A stretch of DNA of 64,000 nt, from contig LADO01000058.1 in assembly GCA_000961595.1 (NCBI GenBank), positions 62,001 to 126,000 on the forward strand, read 5' to 3'. The notes below the pieces were generated by a model. It made no database searches. It was not told the DNA's origin and saw only the letters and a program-made list of their open reading frames with translations. Origin of the DNA: Peptococcaceae bacterium BRH_c4b. GTDB lineage: Bacteria > Bacillota > Desulfotomaculia > Desulfotomaculales > Desulfocucumaceae. A program made the position numbers and the translations under genes. Positions 26,128 through 34,414 of this stretch are shown here, one piece after another; position 1 is the stretch's first letter; the number at the start of each line of letters is the position of its first letter.

Positions 26128-27259
26128 CGAGAAACACCTTCAGTCTTTCTTTTACTTCATGGGGCTTCATTTTCGGCCGGCCAAGACCCTCTATAGATCC
26201 CTTCGCAATTTTCAAGTATAGAAAGGTCAGATTCTTTTCTCGTTTCCAATCCTTGATATGGGATTCCAATTCTACAAGGTTATGAACATAAATGGATTTC
26301 GTATAGCCGCAAGCGGCCGCAATATCTACAAAGTTTATATTGTACGATACGGTACTCTGGCCTCCTGTAGACTCATGCATGTTATTATCCAGCAGAATAT
26401 GCAACATATTAGGTGGGCCATAGTAGCCATTCGTGGCCAAGTTGCCCATGCGCATGAGCAGGGCTCCGTCGCCCTCGATGACGACTACGTCCTTATCTTT
26501 TTTTGTCAGCGCAAGTCCAAGTCCCAGAGAACTTACACAACCCATAGAACCCACCATGTAGAGATTATTCGAGACATCTTCGATCTCGTACAGTTCCCGC
26601 CCTGTTATTCCGGTTGTAGTCAGTTGGACTGTTTTGACATCCTTTAATGAATTAATCAGGCGCAATGTTTCAAATCGCTTCGGAACCTGGTCAGCTTTAG
26701 TTCTCTCGCTTTTAAACATATTTTTGCTTAATCTTTTTTGGGAGTCAGTCAATTGCTCTTTTTCAAACGTATCTTTTTTGACAACAAAGAAAAAGGGCTG
26801 ATTGGATTCGATACACGAATAAGCCTGCAGGAGTTGTTTTTTTACCTCATCAAAATCGGTAGATAAATATTCCCATTGAATTTCTACCAAATCCAGCATT
26901 TGCGTTGTGATGCGGCCCATCAGCTGGTGCTGCGGTTCATCAGGGATTCCGGGTTCACCTCTTAAGCTGACAAAACCAAGTACAGGAAGTCTGAAAAGAT
27001 AATTTAGAGATACTAATGGAGATACGGCGTTCGTTAAGCCTGAATTTTGCATTAGAACCACCGGCTTTTTCCCCGCAAGGAAGGCCCCTGCAGCAACCGC
27101 AACCGCTTCACCCTCATTGGTTGCCGCCAAGTAGTTACAATGATTAGTTGTATAGTTAATTAAATTTTTAAGAAAAGAACAAGGCACCCCGCTGTAAAAA
27201 TCGAATCCCAGTTTTTTTAATTCTTCGCCGAACCTTTTAGTGCTGATCAAATAAATCAC
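26120..27259 (-). CDS. ppd: Phosphonopyruvate decarboxylase
   Basis: Thiamine-diphosphate enzyme that drives PEP mutase forward by turning phosphonopyruvate into phosphonoacetaldehyde and CO2. The catalytic Glu51 lies in [13 protein letters not shown], and the ThDP motif runs from GDG at 263-265 to DNN at 291-293 ([12 protein letters not shown]). At 379 residues it is a single-chain Ppd of normal length. The outer GTG start is at 27259; a TTG at 27250, giving MISTKRF, is an equally good start. Either overlaps the end of the PEP mutase gene. Confidence 0.92.
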   Translation of the reverse strand: MIYLISTKRFGEELKKLGFDFYSGVPCSFLKNLINYTTNHCNYLAATNEGEAVAVAAGAFLAGKKPVVLMQNSGLTNAVSPLVSLNYLFRLPVLGFVSLRGEPGIPDEPQHQLMGRITTQMLDLVEIQWEYLSTDFDEVKKQLLQAYSCIESNQPFFFVVKKDTFEKEQLTDSQKRLSKNMFKSERTKADQVPKRFETLRLINSLKDVKTVQLTTTGITGRELYEIEDVSNNLYMVGSMGCVSSLGLGLALTKKDKDVVVIEGDGALLMRMGNLATNGYYGPPNMLHILLDNNMHESTGGQSTVSYNINFVDIAAACGYTKSIYVHNLVELESHIKDWKREKNLTFLYLKIAKGSIEGLGRPKMKPHEVKERLKVFLDG

Positions 27260-28841
27260 CGGCCTTTTCCAGGTCCCGGATGGTATCGATATCCAGCCAG
27301 GAGCCCTTGATATATTTGACCCCTAAAGGATGCGAAGTACTGATGTAATTGAAAAGGTCCGCCATCGCCAATTGTTTGAAGTCTACTCTTTTCGACAATT
27401 CTGTTATAGCTTTTTTTACAATGTCGGAACCGTTTTTTGTCACCTTCCAGAGACCGATGAATTCACCATGGATTTCTTCTGCTTTCAAGTTCTCAGACAT
27501 TTTAACAAATTTCACGGTACTGGAGTAAAGTTTCCTGGAATAGGGAATGTTGGTGGATACGAAATCTTTATTATTACCAAAAGTTTCAACATCAGCATCT
27601 ACAATTAGGGTAATGTCACTCATATCATTAAGGAGATCGTTGAGAATATAATTTTTGAAAATTATATCCCCATAGCTTATAACGGTATTCTCCTTAATAT
27701 GTTCCCTGGCAAGATACAGTGAGTAGAGTTCTTTTGATTCCGCAAAAAGATCATTGTCAATAACTGAGAAATTCGCTGCAGTAACCTTGTCTTTAGCATA
27801 GCCTCTTACTACGCAAATATCTTTGATGCCTATCTTGTTAAATTCATCAATCTGGGTCGTCAGCAACGATCTTCCTCCGATTTCCAGCAGCGTCTTCGGA
27901 ACTTCTACAGTTAGCTCCTCCATATCGCCGCGGCTGGCCGCCAATATTATTACATTTACTTTTTTTCCGGAGACCGGGAGATATTTCTTCTCCGCTTGCT
28001 TCAGTTCATGCGCTCCCTGGAGCCTGAATACTTCGTCTACAGAAACGACATAAGGTTCTATATTAATGAGACTCTGTTCTTGTCGGATTTGTTGTGTAGT
28101 TTTTTGCATTACTGTAATCGCTGCTCTCAGATTATGATTGGCCCAAATTACGAGACTGGCACCCAATTCTATAAACTTCTGCGTTGGAACAGAATAATAT
28201 TTTGTTGGAACAAGAACAACGGGCAGCCTCCCTCCCCACTCTTTCATGAACGCTTGAATTTCAGCATCATCGCTTCTTTTACTGTGAATCAGGATAGCAT
28301 CAGTTCCCGCTTGACGATAGGCCTCGGCACGACGAAGGGCTTCTCCCAGCCCCCAGCCGGCTATAAAGGCTTCCACCCTGGAAACGACAACGAAATCATC
28401 ATCGGTCTGGCTGTCTTTCATCGATTTAATTTTTCCGCAAAATTCTTCGATGTTTGCAAGTGGCTGTGCTTCCCCGCTGATAAAAGAATTTGTTTTGGGG
28501 AATAATTTATCCTCGATACAGACTCCAGCGATCTGTCTTGATTCCAATTTTTTTACAAGCCGTCTGGCGTTGTTGAAGTTTCCGTAACCGGTATCACCAT
28601 CCAGCAAAATCGGTATGGATGTGGCGTCACTCATAAACTCTAAGACTTCTAGAATCTGTGTCCATGAAGCTTCGTTATTATCTCTTACTCCCATCGACGC
28701 AGATATTGAAAGTCCGCTGCCCCAAATGCCTTTGAACCCGGCTTCTTCCACAATTTTCGCTGTTAAACCGTTATGAGCCTCCATAATAAACTCCAAGTGG
28801 TCAGAAATGATAAGACTTCTTAATTGAGTTGTTTTTTTCAA
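27237..28841 (-). CDS. pepM: PEP mutase fused to a nucleotidyltransferase-like domain
   Basis: 534 residues from TTG 28841, after AAGGGG. Residues 1-285 are phosphoenolpyruvate mutase: DGDTGYGN (D81, D83) and the diagnostic motif [10 protein letters not shown] (110-119) that separates mutases from isocitrate lyase relatives. It forms the C-P bond: PEP to phosphonopyruvate. Residues 294-534 resemble a sugar-nucleotidyltransferase, but the signature loop reads [11 protein letters not shown] in place of LAAGxGxRL; Lys316 (VPKTLL) and YGD remain. The domain may prefer another nucleotide, be regulatory, or be inactive. It is the committing enzyme of the array. Confidence 0.94.
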   Translation of the reverse strand: MKKTTQLRSLIISDHLEFIMEAHNGLTAKIVEEAGFKGIWGSGLSISASMGVRDNNEASWTQILEVLEFMSDATSIPILLDGDTGYGNFNNARRLVKKLESRQIAGVCIEDKLFPKTNSFISGEAQPLANIEEFCGKIKSMKDSQTDDDFVVVSRVEAFIAGWGLGEALRRAEAYRQAGTDAILIHSKRSDDAEIQAFMKEWGGRLPVVLVPTKYYSVPTQKFIELGASLVIWANHNLRAAITVMQKTTQQIRQEQSLINIEPYVVSVDEVFRLQGAHELKQAEKKYLPVSGKKVNVIILAASRGDMEELTVEVPKTLLEIGGRSLLTTQIDEFNKIGIKDICVVRGYAKDKVTAANFSVIDNDLFAESKELYSLYLAREHIKENTVISYGDIIFKNYILNDLLNDMSDITLIVDADVETFGNNKDFVSTNIPYSRKLYSSTVKFVKMSENLKAEEIHGEFIGLWKVTKNGSDIVKKAITELSKRVDFKQLAMADLFNYISTSHPLGVKYIKGSWLDIDTIRDLEKAGDLFDQH

Positions 28842-28898
28842 TGATGTCCCCTTCTTCTTAATATTTCTTCTATTCCTCGAGCGGATATAAGATCTATG

Positions 28899-30296
28899 CT
28901 AAGTCATAATTTTCTGCTTTAACTTTTTGAATGAATCTTGAACCATAACACGGTGAGGAATTTTAAGAAGTATTATAGAATCCTTATTTAAAAAAGGTTT
29001 AAGAATCTTATAGATTTCCGATGCGCTATTGCAAAAATAAACTTTTTTTGAATCCATGCCAAGTTCCAGGGCTTTCCTGCCGATTTCCCGCGCTTCATAA
29101 TTTACGACAAAAAGTAAGTCAACCTTTGTTTCGAACACTTTTTCTCCGATCTTCTTATACTGTTGTTTCGCGTATTCACTTGCCCCGAGTTGGGGCATGT
29201 AGCCCAAAAGTGCGATCTTCGTTTTTGATTCTGAAACCTCTTGAAGCACTTCAAGAGAAGATGCCATTGAAAGAGGAGCTACATTCCATGTATCGTCAAT
29301 GATGGTACATCCGCCCACTCCTGAGCGAAACTCTAAATGTTCGTTCACCTGATCAAATGATGCGAGCCGTTCGCAAGATTCCTTTATACCCAAGCCCGCA
29401 CTCCATGTGGCTGCGATAGCAGCAAGGGCGTTATATACGTTATGCTTGCCATAACCTGGCACATAGACTGGGTAAGTTTGATTTTGGTGGTTTAGCAAAA
29501 ACTCCATGCCTCCATCAGCATAACTGACTTTTTTTGCTTGAAAATGGCATCCGTCACTATAGCCGAAAAAAATCACCCGTTTGAATCTACTGACATCAAG
29601 GAGCTTTTTTATGTTTCCGTCGTCAGCATTTAAGATAATTATGCCGCTTTTTGGATCTAATCCATGAACGATTTCGGTTTTCGCCTTCATATAGGCTTCC
29701 GGTGTTTTGCAATCCATTAAATGGTAGACATCAATATTTAACAAGATTCTAATTTGAGGCTGAAAATATTGGATGGCATTGGTCAGATAGCCTGGAGAGG
29801 CGACAGGCATTTCAAAGACAGCCGCTTGCGTGTCTTCATCTATCCCAAGCAAATATTTTAAATTAAGAGACCTTTGATTGTTGCTCAGAAAGGTAGAATG
29901 AACTTTGAAATATTTTCTTAAAATGTGTTTTACCATTTGTTTAGTTGTTGTTTTTCCGCAGGTACCCGTTATGCCAATAACAGGGATTTGAAAAAGATTG
30001 CGATAATAACGAACAAACTTCCAAAAGGCTTCTTCTATATCAGTCACTTTAACCAGGATGACATCTTTATCCGCATTTTTGAAATAATCCGGCCTATCCG
30101 TAACCACAACCGGGGATTTATATTTTCGAAACAGATGACTTTCAATTTTCATATCTTTGTAACGATAAAACAGCAAAGTATGATGTCCTATTTTTGGGGG
30201 TCTATAGGTGACATTTTGAATCATAGGATTGCCGGATCCCTTTATGACAGTGCCGTCTATCTGTCCAAGAATATCTTGGAGAAATAAGTTTTTCAT
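28899..30296 (-). CDS. MurF-like ligase, paralogue 2
   Basis: 465 residues. Three Mur-ligase domains: N-terminal (about 1-100), central ATPase with the P-loop GITGTCGKTTTKQM, and a C-terminal Rossmann-like domain with CTIIDDTWNVAPLSM, which corresponds to the MurF/MurE DDxYNANP-type motif. Mur ligases form amide bonds between a carboxyl phosphate and an amino compound. It lies too far from any dcw genes to be the housekeeping MurF, and it is doubled. ATG 30296 follows GGGGGG. It is followed after 57 bases by pepM. Confidence 0.85.
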   Translation of the reverse strand: MKNLFLQDILGQIDGTVIKGSGNPMIQNVTYRPPKIGHHTLLFYRYKDMKIESHLFRKYKSPVVVTDRPDYFKNADKDVILVKVTDIEEAFWKFVRYYRNLFQIPVIGITGTCGKTTTKQMVKHILRKYFKVHSTFLSNNQRSLNLKYLLGIDEDTQAAVFEMPVASPGYLTNAIQYFQPQIRILLNIDVYHLMDCKTPEAYMKAKTEIVHGLDPKSGIIILNADDGNIKKLLDVSRFKRVIFFGYSDGCHFQAKKVSYADGGMEFLLNHQNQTYPVYVPGYGKHNVYNALAAIAATWSAGLGIKESCERLASFDQVNEHLEFRSGVGGCTIIDDTWNVAPLSMASSLEVLQEVSESKTKIALLGYMPQLGASEYAKQQYKKIGEKVFETKVDLLFVVNYEAREIGRKALELGMDSKKVYFCNSASEIYKILKPFLNKDSIILLKIPHRVMVQDSFKKLKQKIMT

Positions 30297-30313
30297 GCGG
30301 AACCCCCCATTGA

Positions 30314-31708
30314 TTAAACGATGATTTTCTCTTTCAGTTCTTTAAAGGAGTCCTGGACCATGACACGATGCGGGATCTTCAGAAGTACGACTGAATCCCT
30401 ATTTAAGACGGGTTTTAGGATTGGGTAGATTTCCGTTCCGTTATTGCAAAAATAAACTTTACCTGGATTCATTCCGAGTTCCAGGGTTTTTTTGCCGATT
30501 TCCTTCGCTTGATCACTTACTATAAAAAGTAAGTCAACCTGAGTTTCGACCACTTTCTCTCCGATTCTGGCATACTCACGCTGTGCGTAAACCCCATCCC
30601 CCAACTGGGGCATATACCCTAAAACAGCGACCCTGGTTTTTATGCCGGCTATATCATTTAATACTTGAAGGGCAACTGACATCGAAAGAGGAGCTGCATT
30701 CCATGTATCGTCAATGACGGTACATCCGTTCAGTCCGGAGCGAAGCTCCAAATGTTCGACGACCTGGTTAAACGATGCCAATCGCTCGCATGCTTCCTTT
30801 ATGTCCACGCCTGCACTCCAAGTAGCTGCAACTGCAGCAAGAGCATTATATACGTTGTGTTTGCCATAGCCAGGTACAAAGACTTGATAACTTTGATTTT
30901 GATGATGGAGCGTAAACTGCATGCCTCCTTGTCCATAGGTAACATTCGTTGCTTGAAAATGGCATTTGTCGCTAAATCCGAAATAGAGGATACTACGAAA
31001 CCTGCTTACATCGATCTTTTTAATATTCTCGTCATCCTTATTTAAGATGAGTGATCCGTTGACAGGATCTAATTCGTGCAATATTTCAGCTTTCGCCTTT
31101 AAATATAGTTCTGGAGTTTTACACCCAATCAAATGATAGACATCGATATTTAATAAAATTCTTATCTTGGGACGGAAATATTTTATGTAAAAAATGATAT
31201 CCCCAGGGTAATCCACTCCCATTTCCATTACGGCTGCTCCTGTGTTCTCATCAATTCCAAGGAGATAACGATGATTTCGATGCCCACCGTTGAGGCTCTT
31301 ATAGGTGGATTGAACTTTATACAGCTTTTCAAGAATATGTTTAATCATTTCTTTCGTGGTTGTTTTGCCGCAAGTCCCTGTTACACCTATAATCGGGATA
31401 TCAAATAGACTGCGATAATAATCGATAAACTTCCAGTATACTTCATCGACATCTTCTACTTTTACAACAATCACATCATCGCCCAGATGCTTAAAATCTT
31501 TTGGTTCGTCCGTGACAACCACAGTAGATTGAGATTTTTTAAAGATATTGGAATCGACTTTGTCTTTTTTATATAAATCAATGAGCAGGGTATGTGTGCC
31601 TATTTTGTAACGTTTTGTTACAACATTTTTAACGAGAGGATTTCCCTCTCCTTGCACCAATACTCCACCAATATGGCCAAGGATCTGGTTTAAATAGAGC
31701 CATTTCAT
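30314..31708 (-). CDS. MurF-like ligase, paralogue 1
   Basis: 464 residues, clearly a duplicate of the next gene (same length, same motif order, most stretches alike). P-loop GVTGTCGKTTTKEM, VMEMGVDYPGDI (paralogue 2 has MPVASPGYL here), and CTVIDDTWNAAPLSM. The MEMG motif is the canonical MurF/MurE form, so this copy looks closer to the ancestral enzyme. I chose ATG 31708 (MKWLYLNQILGHIGG), after AGAGGAAACG, over an upstream frame start at 31777. It is first in the phosphonate array. Confidence 0.87.
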   Translation of the reverse strand: MKWLYLNQILGHIGGVLVQGEGNPLVKNVVTKRYKIGTHTLLIDLYKKDKVDSNIFKKSQSTVVVTDEPKDFKHLGDDVIVVKVEDVDEVYWKFIDYYRSLFDIPIIGVTGTCGKTTTKEMIKHILEKLYKVQSTYKSLNGGHRNHRYLLGIDENTGAAVMEMGVDYPGDIIFYIKYFRPKIRILLNIDVYHLIGCKTPELYLKAKAEILHELDPVNGSLILNKDDENIKKIDVSRFRSILYFGFSDKCHFQATNVTYGQGGMQFTLHHQNQSYQVFVPGYGKHNVYNALAAVAATWSAGVDIKEACERLASFNQVVEHLELRSGLNGCTVIDDTWNAAPLSMSVALQVLNDIAGIKTRVAVLGYMPQLGDGVYAQREYARIGEKVVETQVDLLFIVSDQAKEIGKKTLELGMNPGKVYFCNNGTEIYPILKPVLNRDSVVLLKIPHRVMVQDSFKELKEKIIV

Positions 31709-31746
31709 ATGCGTTTCCTCTATTCTTAAAACTTTTAACATTAAAT

Positions 31747-31774
31747 TATTATATGGACGCAATGAAATCAGTGT
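31747..31774 (-). promoter_or_regulatory. Candidate promoter of the phosphonate array, sigma-K-like
   Basis: On the minus strand AC (31773-31774) is followed, after 17 bases, by CATATAATA (31747-31755), fitting the sigma-K pattern AC-N16/17-CATANNNTA. The same bases also give a sigma-A-like GTGACA-N18-TATAAT. It lies about 40 bases before the MurF-like start codon. Sequence alone cannot decide between the two. Confidence 0.4.
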
Positions 31775-31837
31775 CACAAATATTTACTGGATAAAAAAAG
31801 ACCTTTTTGACAGACTACTGACTCCTCGCTTGTCCAT

Positions 31838-32112
31838 CAATTACATAAATTAAGACTGCAGCACATTTGTTTTCACAAATCTTACGCAGTCTTTTTCCTA
31901 ACCTTTTAATTTATGCTAATTTATATGGATCTATTAGTTTGTCAATAATTTAATTAATAATATAGCAAGTAAAGAACATTTTAGAGAGACTTTTAAATTT
32001 TCAATGATAAAAAATATCTCAAATTAGAAAACCTTGAGCATAAACTTATATATATTATTGAAAAAATAATGATATACCGCCGTCACTTACGGTACGATTC
32101 GCTGTATCATCC
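31838..32112. other. Intergenic; one strong hairpin
   Basis: AAGACTGC (from 31852) pairs with GCAGTCTT (to about 31892), with an inner ATTTGT/ACAAAT extension, then TTTTTCC on the plus strand. No plus-strand gene precedes it. The rest is very AT-rich with nothing definable. Confidence 0.4.
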
Positions 32113-32235
32113 TTACCCGAGGAAATCTGCCACTGACAAAACATTACGGTAAGTAAAATTCATAAACACAGATGTGGAACGAGAAAACTTGGTATACCAT
32201 ATTAGTAGAACGGGTTGGATGGTGATAATGGGCAT
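32113..32235 (-). CDS. Possible 40-residue peptide with a strong ribosome site
   Basis: ATG 32235 follows AAGGAGGTATTCTT, one of the best ribosome sites in the window. The frame MPIITIQPVLLIWYTKFSRS... runs 40 codons to TAA. The first residues resemble the start of 4-oxalocrotonate tautomerase-type proteins but the rest does not. It may be a small peptide or the eroded start of a larger gene. Confidence 0.3.
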   Translation of the reverse strand: MPIITIQPVLLIWYTKFSRSTSVFMNFTYRNVLSVADFLG

Positions 32236-32303
32236 AAGAATACCTCCTTGAATGGAATCCCCTGGAGGTGATTAAAGCTAACATGTGTTCTATTTGAACA
32301 TGG

Positions 32304-32400
32304 AAAAAGGCCCACAAACGGGCCTTTCTGTCTACTGGCATTTCCCTGTACTTACTTTTCTTAACCAGGACAAAAAACCGCTTTTACGCGGTTTTTTGAG
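32304..32400. terminator. Two hairpin terminators downstream of the superoxide reductase gene
   Basis: AAAAGGCCC/GGGCCTTT (about 32305-32328) and AAAAAACCGC/GCGGTTTTTT (about 32374-32399). Both have A and T flanks that work in either direction. The second is about 30 bases after the superoxide reductase stop and is its likely terminator. Confidence 0.8.
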
Positions 32401-32431
32401 GAAATCACTTTTTATTAAATAGGTTTTCCGA

Positions 32432-32818
32432 TTATTGCAATTTTGCCTCCCAGGCACCGTGCAGGTTGCAGTATTCACGGGCCTTGATTTCGTTACCATC
32501 CGGTACACAGAACTCAGTCACAGGTAATTCGCCGGGGTTTAAGAATTTGCGATAGGACTTGCCGTCTACGATTAACTCAATCCATTCTATATAGTGCTTT
32601 TCCTCCATTGGATGCAACACGCTGCCTACGGTTACCTTAACGCTGTCGCCCGACTTCTCGATAACGGGCAAGTGCTTTTCCTTAGCGGCGTCCACTGTGT
32701 TTTCAACCAGGTGGACCATTGGCTTACCGCAGCATACCAGTTCTCCTTTACCGTTGTGGATTACTTCCACGATATTGCCGCAAATACCACACTTGTAAAC
32801 CTGCAGCAGTTCAGTCAT
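32432..32818 (-). CDS. dfx: Superoxide reductase (desulfoferrodoxin)
   Basis: 128 residues. The N-terminal desulforedoxin centre has Cys in YKCGICG and VCCGKP. The catalytic centre II has His in [22 protein letters not shown] and the Cys/His pair in EYCNLHG. Reduces superoxide to peroxide without releasing oxygen, typical of anaerobes; cytoplasmic. It lies 15 bases after the SOD-like gene in one operon. Confidence 0.95.
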   Translation of the reverse strand: MTELLQVYKCGICGNIVEVIHNGKGELVCCGKPMVHLVENTVDAAKEKHLPVIEKSGDSVKVTVGSVLHPMEEKHYIEWIELIVDGKSYRKFLNPGELPVTEFCVPDGNEIKAREYCNLHGAWEAKLQ

Positions 32819-32833
32819 TTTATCAAACCTCCT

Positions 32834-33436
32834 CTAAAAATTTATTGAACTGATCTTTTTAAACACTTCCCTCGCCACTGTAAGTCTACGATTCACTATC
32901 TCCCAGTATAGATATTTAAAAAAAGTTTCTATATAATCGCTCCGGGAGGGGAAAACAGAGTAATAGGCGTGCTCGTAAACGTCCAGCACCAGCAATGGCA
33001 ATACCGACCACACCCCCTCGGAGTGATCGTCGGAAAAGAAGTTTCGCAATACGCCTTCTTTCAGGTCAAATCCCAGCACTATCCATCCTCTTGAACACGT
33101 GGCCAGGGCGATAAACTGCTTCTCCCACTCCTGCCTGGAACCAAAGTCCCGTTCCAGCATGCTCAACATCTCAGGAGAGGGTTTTGAACCTGCTTCCCCG
33201 ATGTTCCCGAGATAATAATCATGCAGCCTGACAGAGTTCAGGGCGTAAGCGTATTCTTTTTTCAAGGAACGCAGGGGGCAGTAGGTGGTGTCCACACAAG
33301 CCGTATCTGTTCTGAGCAGCCGAGCTTCAATCTCTTTTATTTTTACTTGATGTGCCGCCGGATAAAGCCTGTAATGTTCCTCTAAATGTTCCCTGGATAG
33401 ACCGGCTGGCTTTTCCGGCCCTTCGTCCTGTTTCAT
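32834..33436 (-). CDS. Fe/Mn superoxide dismutase family protein
   Basis: 200 residues from ATG 33436, after GGGGG; a GTG at 33445 is adjacent to the ribosome site. The metal ligands can be placed: His in REHLEEHYRLY, His in VRLHDYYLGN, and the Asp/His pair in LDVYEHAYY. The second-shell region is altered (CSRGWIVLG where SODs have GSGWAWL), and the length and C-terminus are near normal. Probably a divergent dismutase or a related metalloprotein. Pairing with superoxide reductase supports an oxidative-stress role. Confidence 0.8.
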   Translation of the reverse strand: MKQDEGPEKPAGLSREHLEEHYRLYPAAHQVKIKEIEARLLRTDTACVDTTYCPLRSLKKEYAYALNSVRLHDYYLGNIGEAGSKPSPEMLSMLERDFGSRQEWEKQFIALATCSRGWIVLGFDLKEGVLRNFFSDDHSEGVWSVLPLLVLDVYEHAYYSVFPSRSDYIETFFKYLYWEIVNRRLTVAREVFKKISSINF

Positions 33437-33460
33437 GGAGTTCACCCCCGTATAAGGTTA

Positions 33461-33527
33461 GGGGACACACCTTCTTGGGTAATCTAAAATCCTAACGTTT
33501 TAATAAGTCTCACGAAGGAATGTCCCC
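33461..33527. repeat. REP-like inverted-repeat element, copy 2
   Basis: Same ends as 18780-18846: GGGGACACACCTTCTTGG and CGAAGGAATGTCCCC, 67 bases, with a diverged centre. It lies between the SOD-like gene and the two-component operon. Confidence 0.55.
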
Positions 33528-33645
33528 AACTTATAAGACAATTATAGTTCGCGCTGATTACGGTCCAATTACGAAAATCTTAATAATCTATTACAATATA
33601 AAAGACGCCGGGATGTACCTTCGCCTTTGTTGACACGTAAACGTG

Positions 33646-34335
33646 TTATCCTTCAAACTCAAATTTATATCCAGTACCCCAAACCGTTTTAATATATACC
33701 GGTTTGGAAGGGTCCCTTTCGATTTTTTCCCGCAATCGCCTGATATGAACGGTAACAGTGTTCTCATCGCCCAAAAAGGAACTGTCCCAGATCTTGTCCA
33801 GCAAGTGGGCCTTGGTAAATACACGGTTGGAGTTGGAGGCCATCAGCCAGAGCAATTCAAATTCCTTCGGGGTGAGTTCAACCTTACTGCCGTCGACCAT
33901 GACCAGGCGCTTGCCGTAGTCCAGGATCAATCCAGCAAAGGTTAAAACCTGTTCTGGTTGTACATTTTTCTCTTCCAGCCTTCTTAAAATCGCTTTTACC
34001 CGTAGGGCTAATTCCGTGGGACTAAATGGCTTGGTCTGGTAGTCATCTACTCCCATCCGGAATCCTACTACCCTGTCCACCTCGTCCGTCCTGGCCGATA
34101 AAATGATCACCGGAACCTCCCGCTGGGCCTTTAACTTCTGGTAGGTCTCAAAACCATCCATTCCGGGCATCATGATGTCCAGCACCACCAGGTCGGGAGG
34201 GAACTGTCTGGCTTTTTGCAGGGCTTCCTCACCATTAGCGGCGGTAAGCACTTCAAAACCCTCCTTACCTAGCGAGTGCAACAGAATTTTCAATATTTTC
34301 GGATCGTCGTCAACCGCTAAAATACGATATGGCAT
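33646..34335 (-). CDS. OmpR-family response regulator
   Basis: 229 residues. Receiver domain (phospho-acceptor Asp in LVVLDIMMPGMDG; DD in AVDDDPK; Lys in YQTKPFSP) and a winged-helix output domain (LTPKEFELLWLMASN; VTVHIRRLREKIE). It is last in a three-gene operon with two histidine kinases, so it may integrate both signals. The target genes are not visible. Confidence 0.93.
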   Translation of the reverse strand: MPYRILAVDDDPKILKILLHSLGKEGFEVLTAANGEEALQKARQFPPDLVVLDIMMPGMDGFETYQKLKAQREVPVIILSARTDEVDRVVGFRMGVDDYQTKPFSPTELALRVKAILRRLEEKNVQPEQVLTFAGLILDYGKRLVMVDGSKVELTPKEFELLWLMASNSNRVFTKAHLLDKIWDSSFLGDENTVTVHIRRLREKIERDPSKPVYIKTVWGTGYKFEFEG

Positions 34336-34414
34336 TGTTTAACCAGCCTTCCCCAAATCTTTTGTTTATCTCGCTAACAGCCTTTAAGGTCCCGTTCCAT
34401 TCCGAACCCAAGGC

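Noticed and set aside
19204-29302. Plus-strand frames within the phosphonate array
   Set aside because: All are shadows of well-supported minus-strand genes.
28899-31708. Housekeeping murF
   Set aside because: Two copies side by side in a phosphonate array, without other cell-division or wall genes, argue for a specialised role.
32144-32341. 65-codon minus frame next to dfx
   Set aside because: It runs through the hairpin terminator at 32304-32330 and has no ribosome site; the other frame with GGAGG at 32113-32235 is better.
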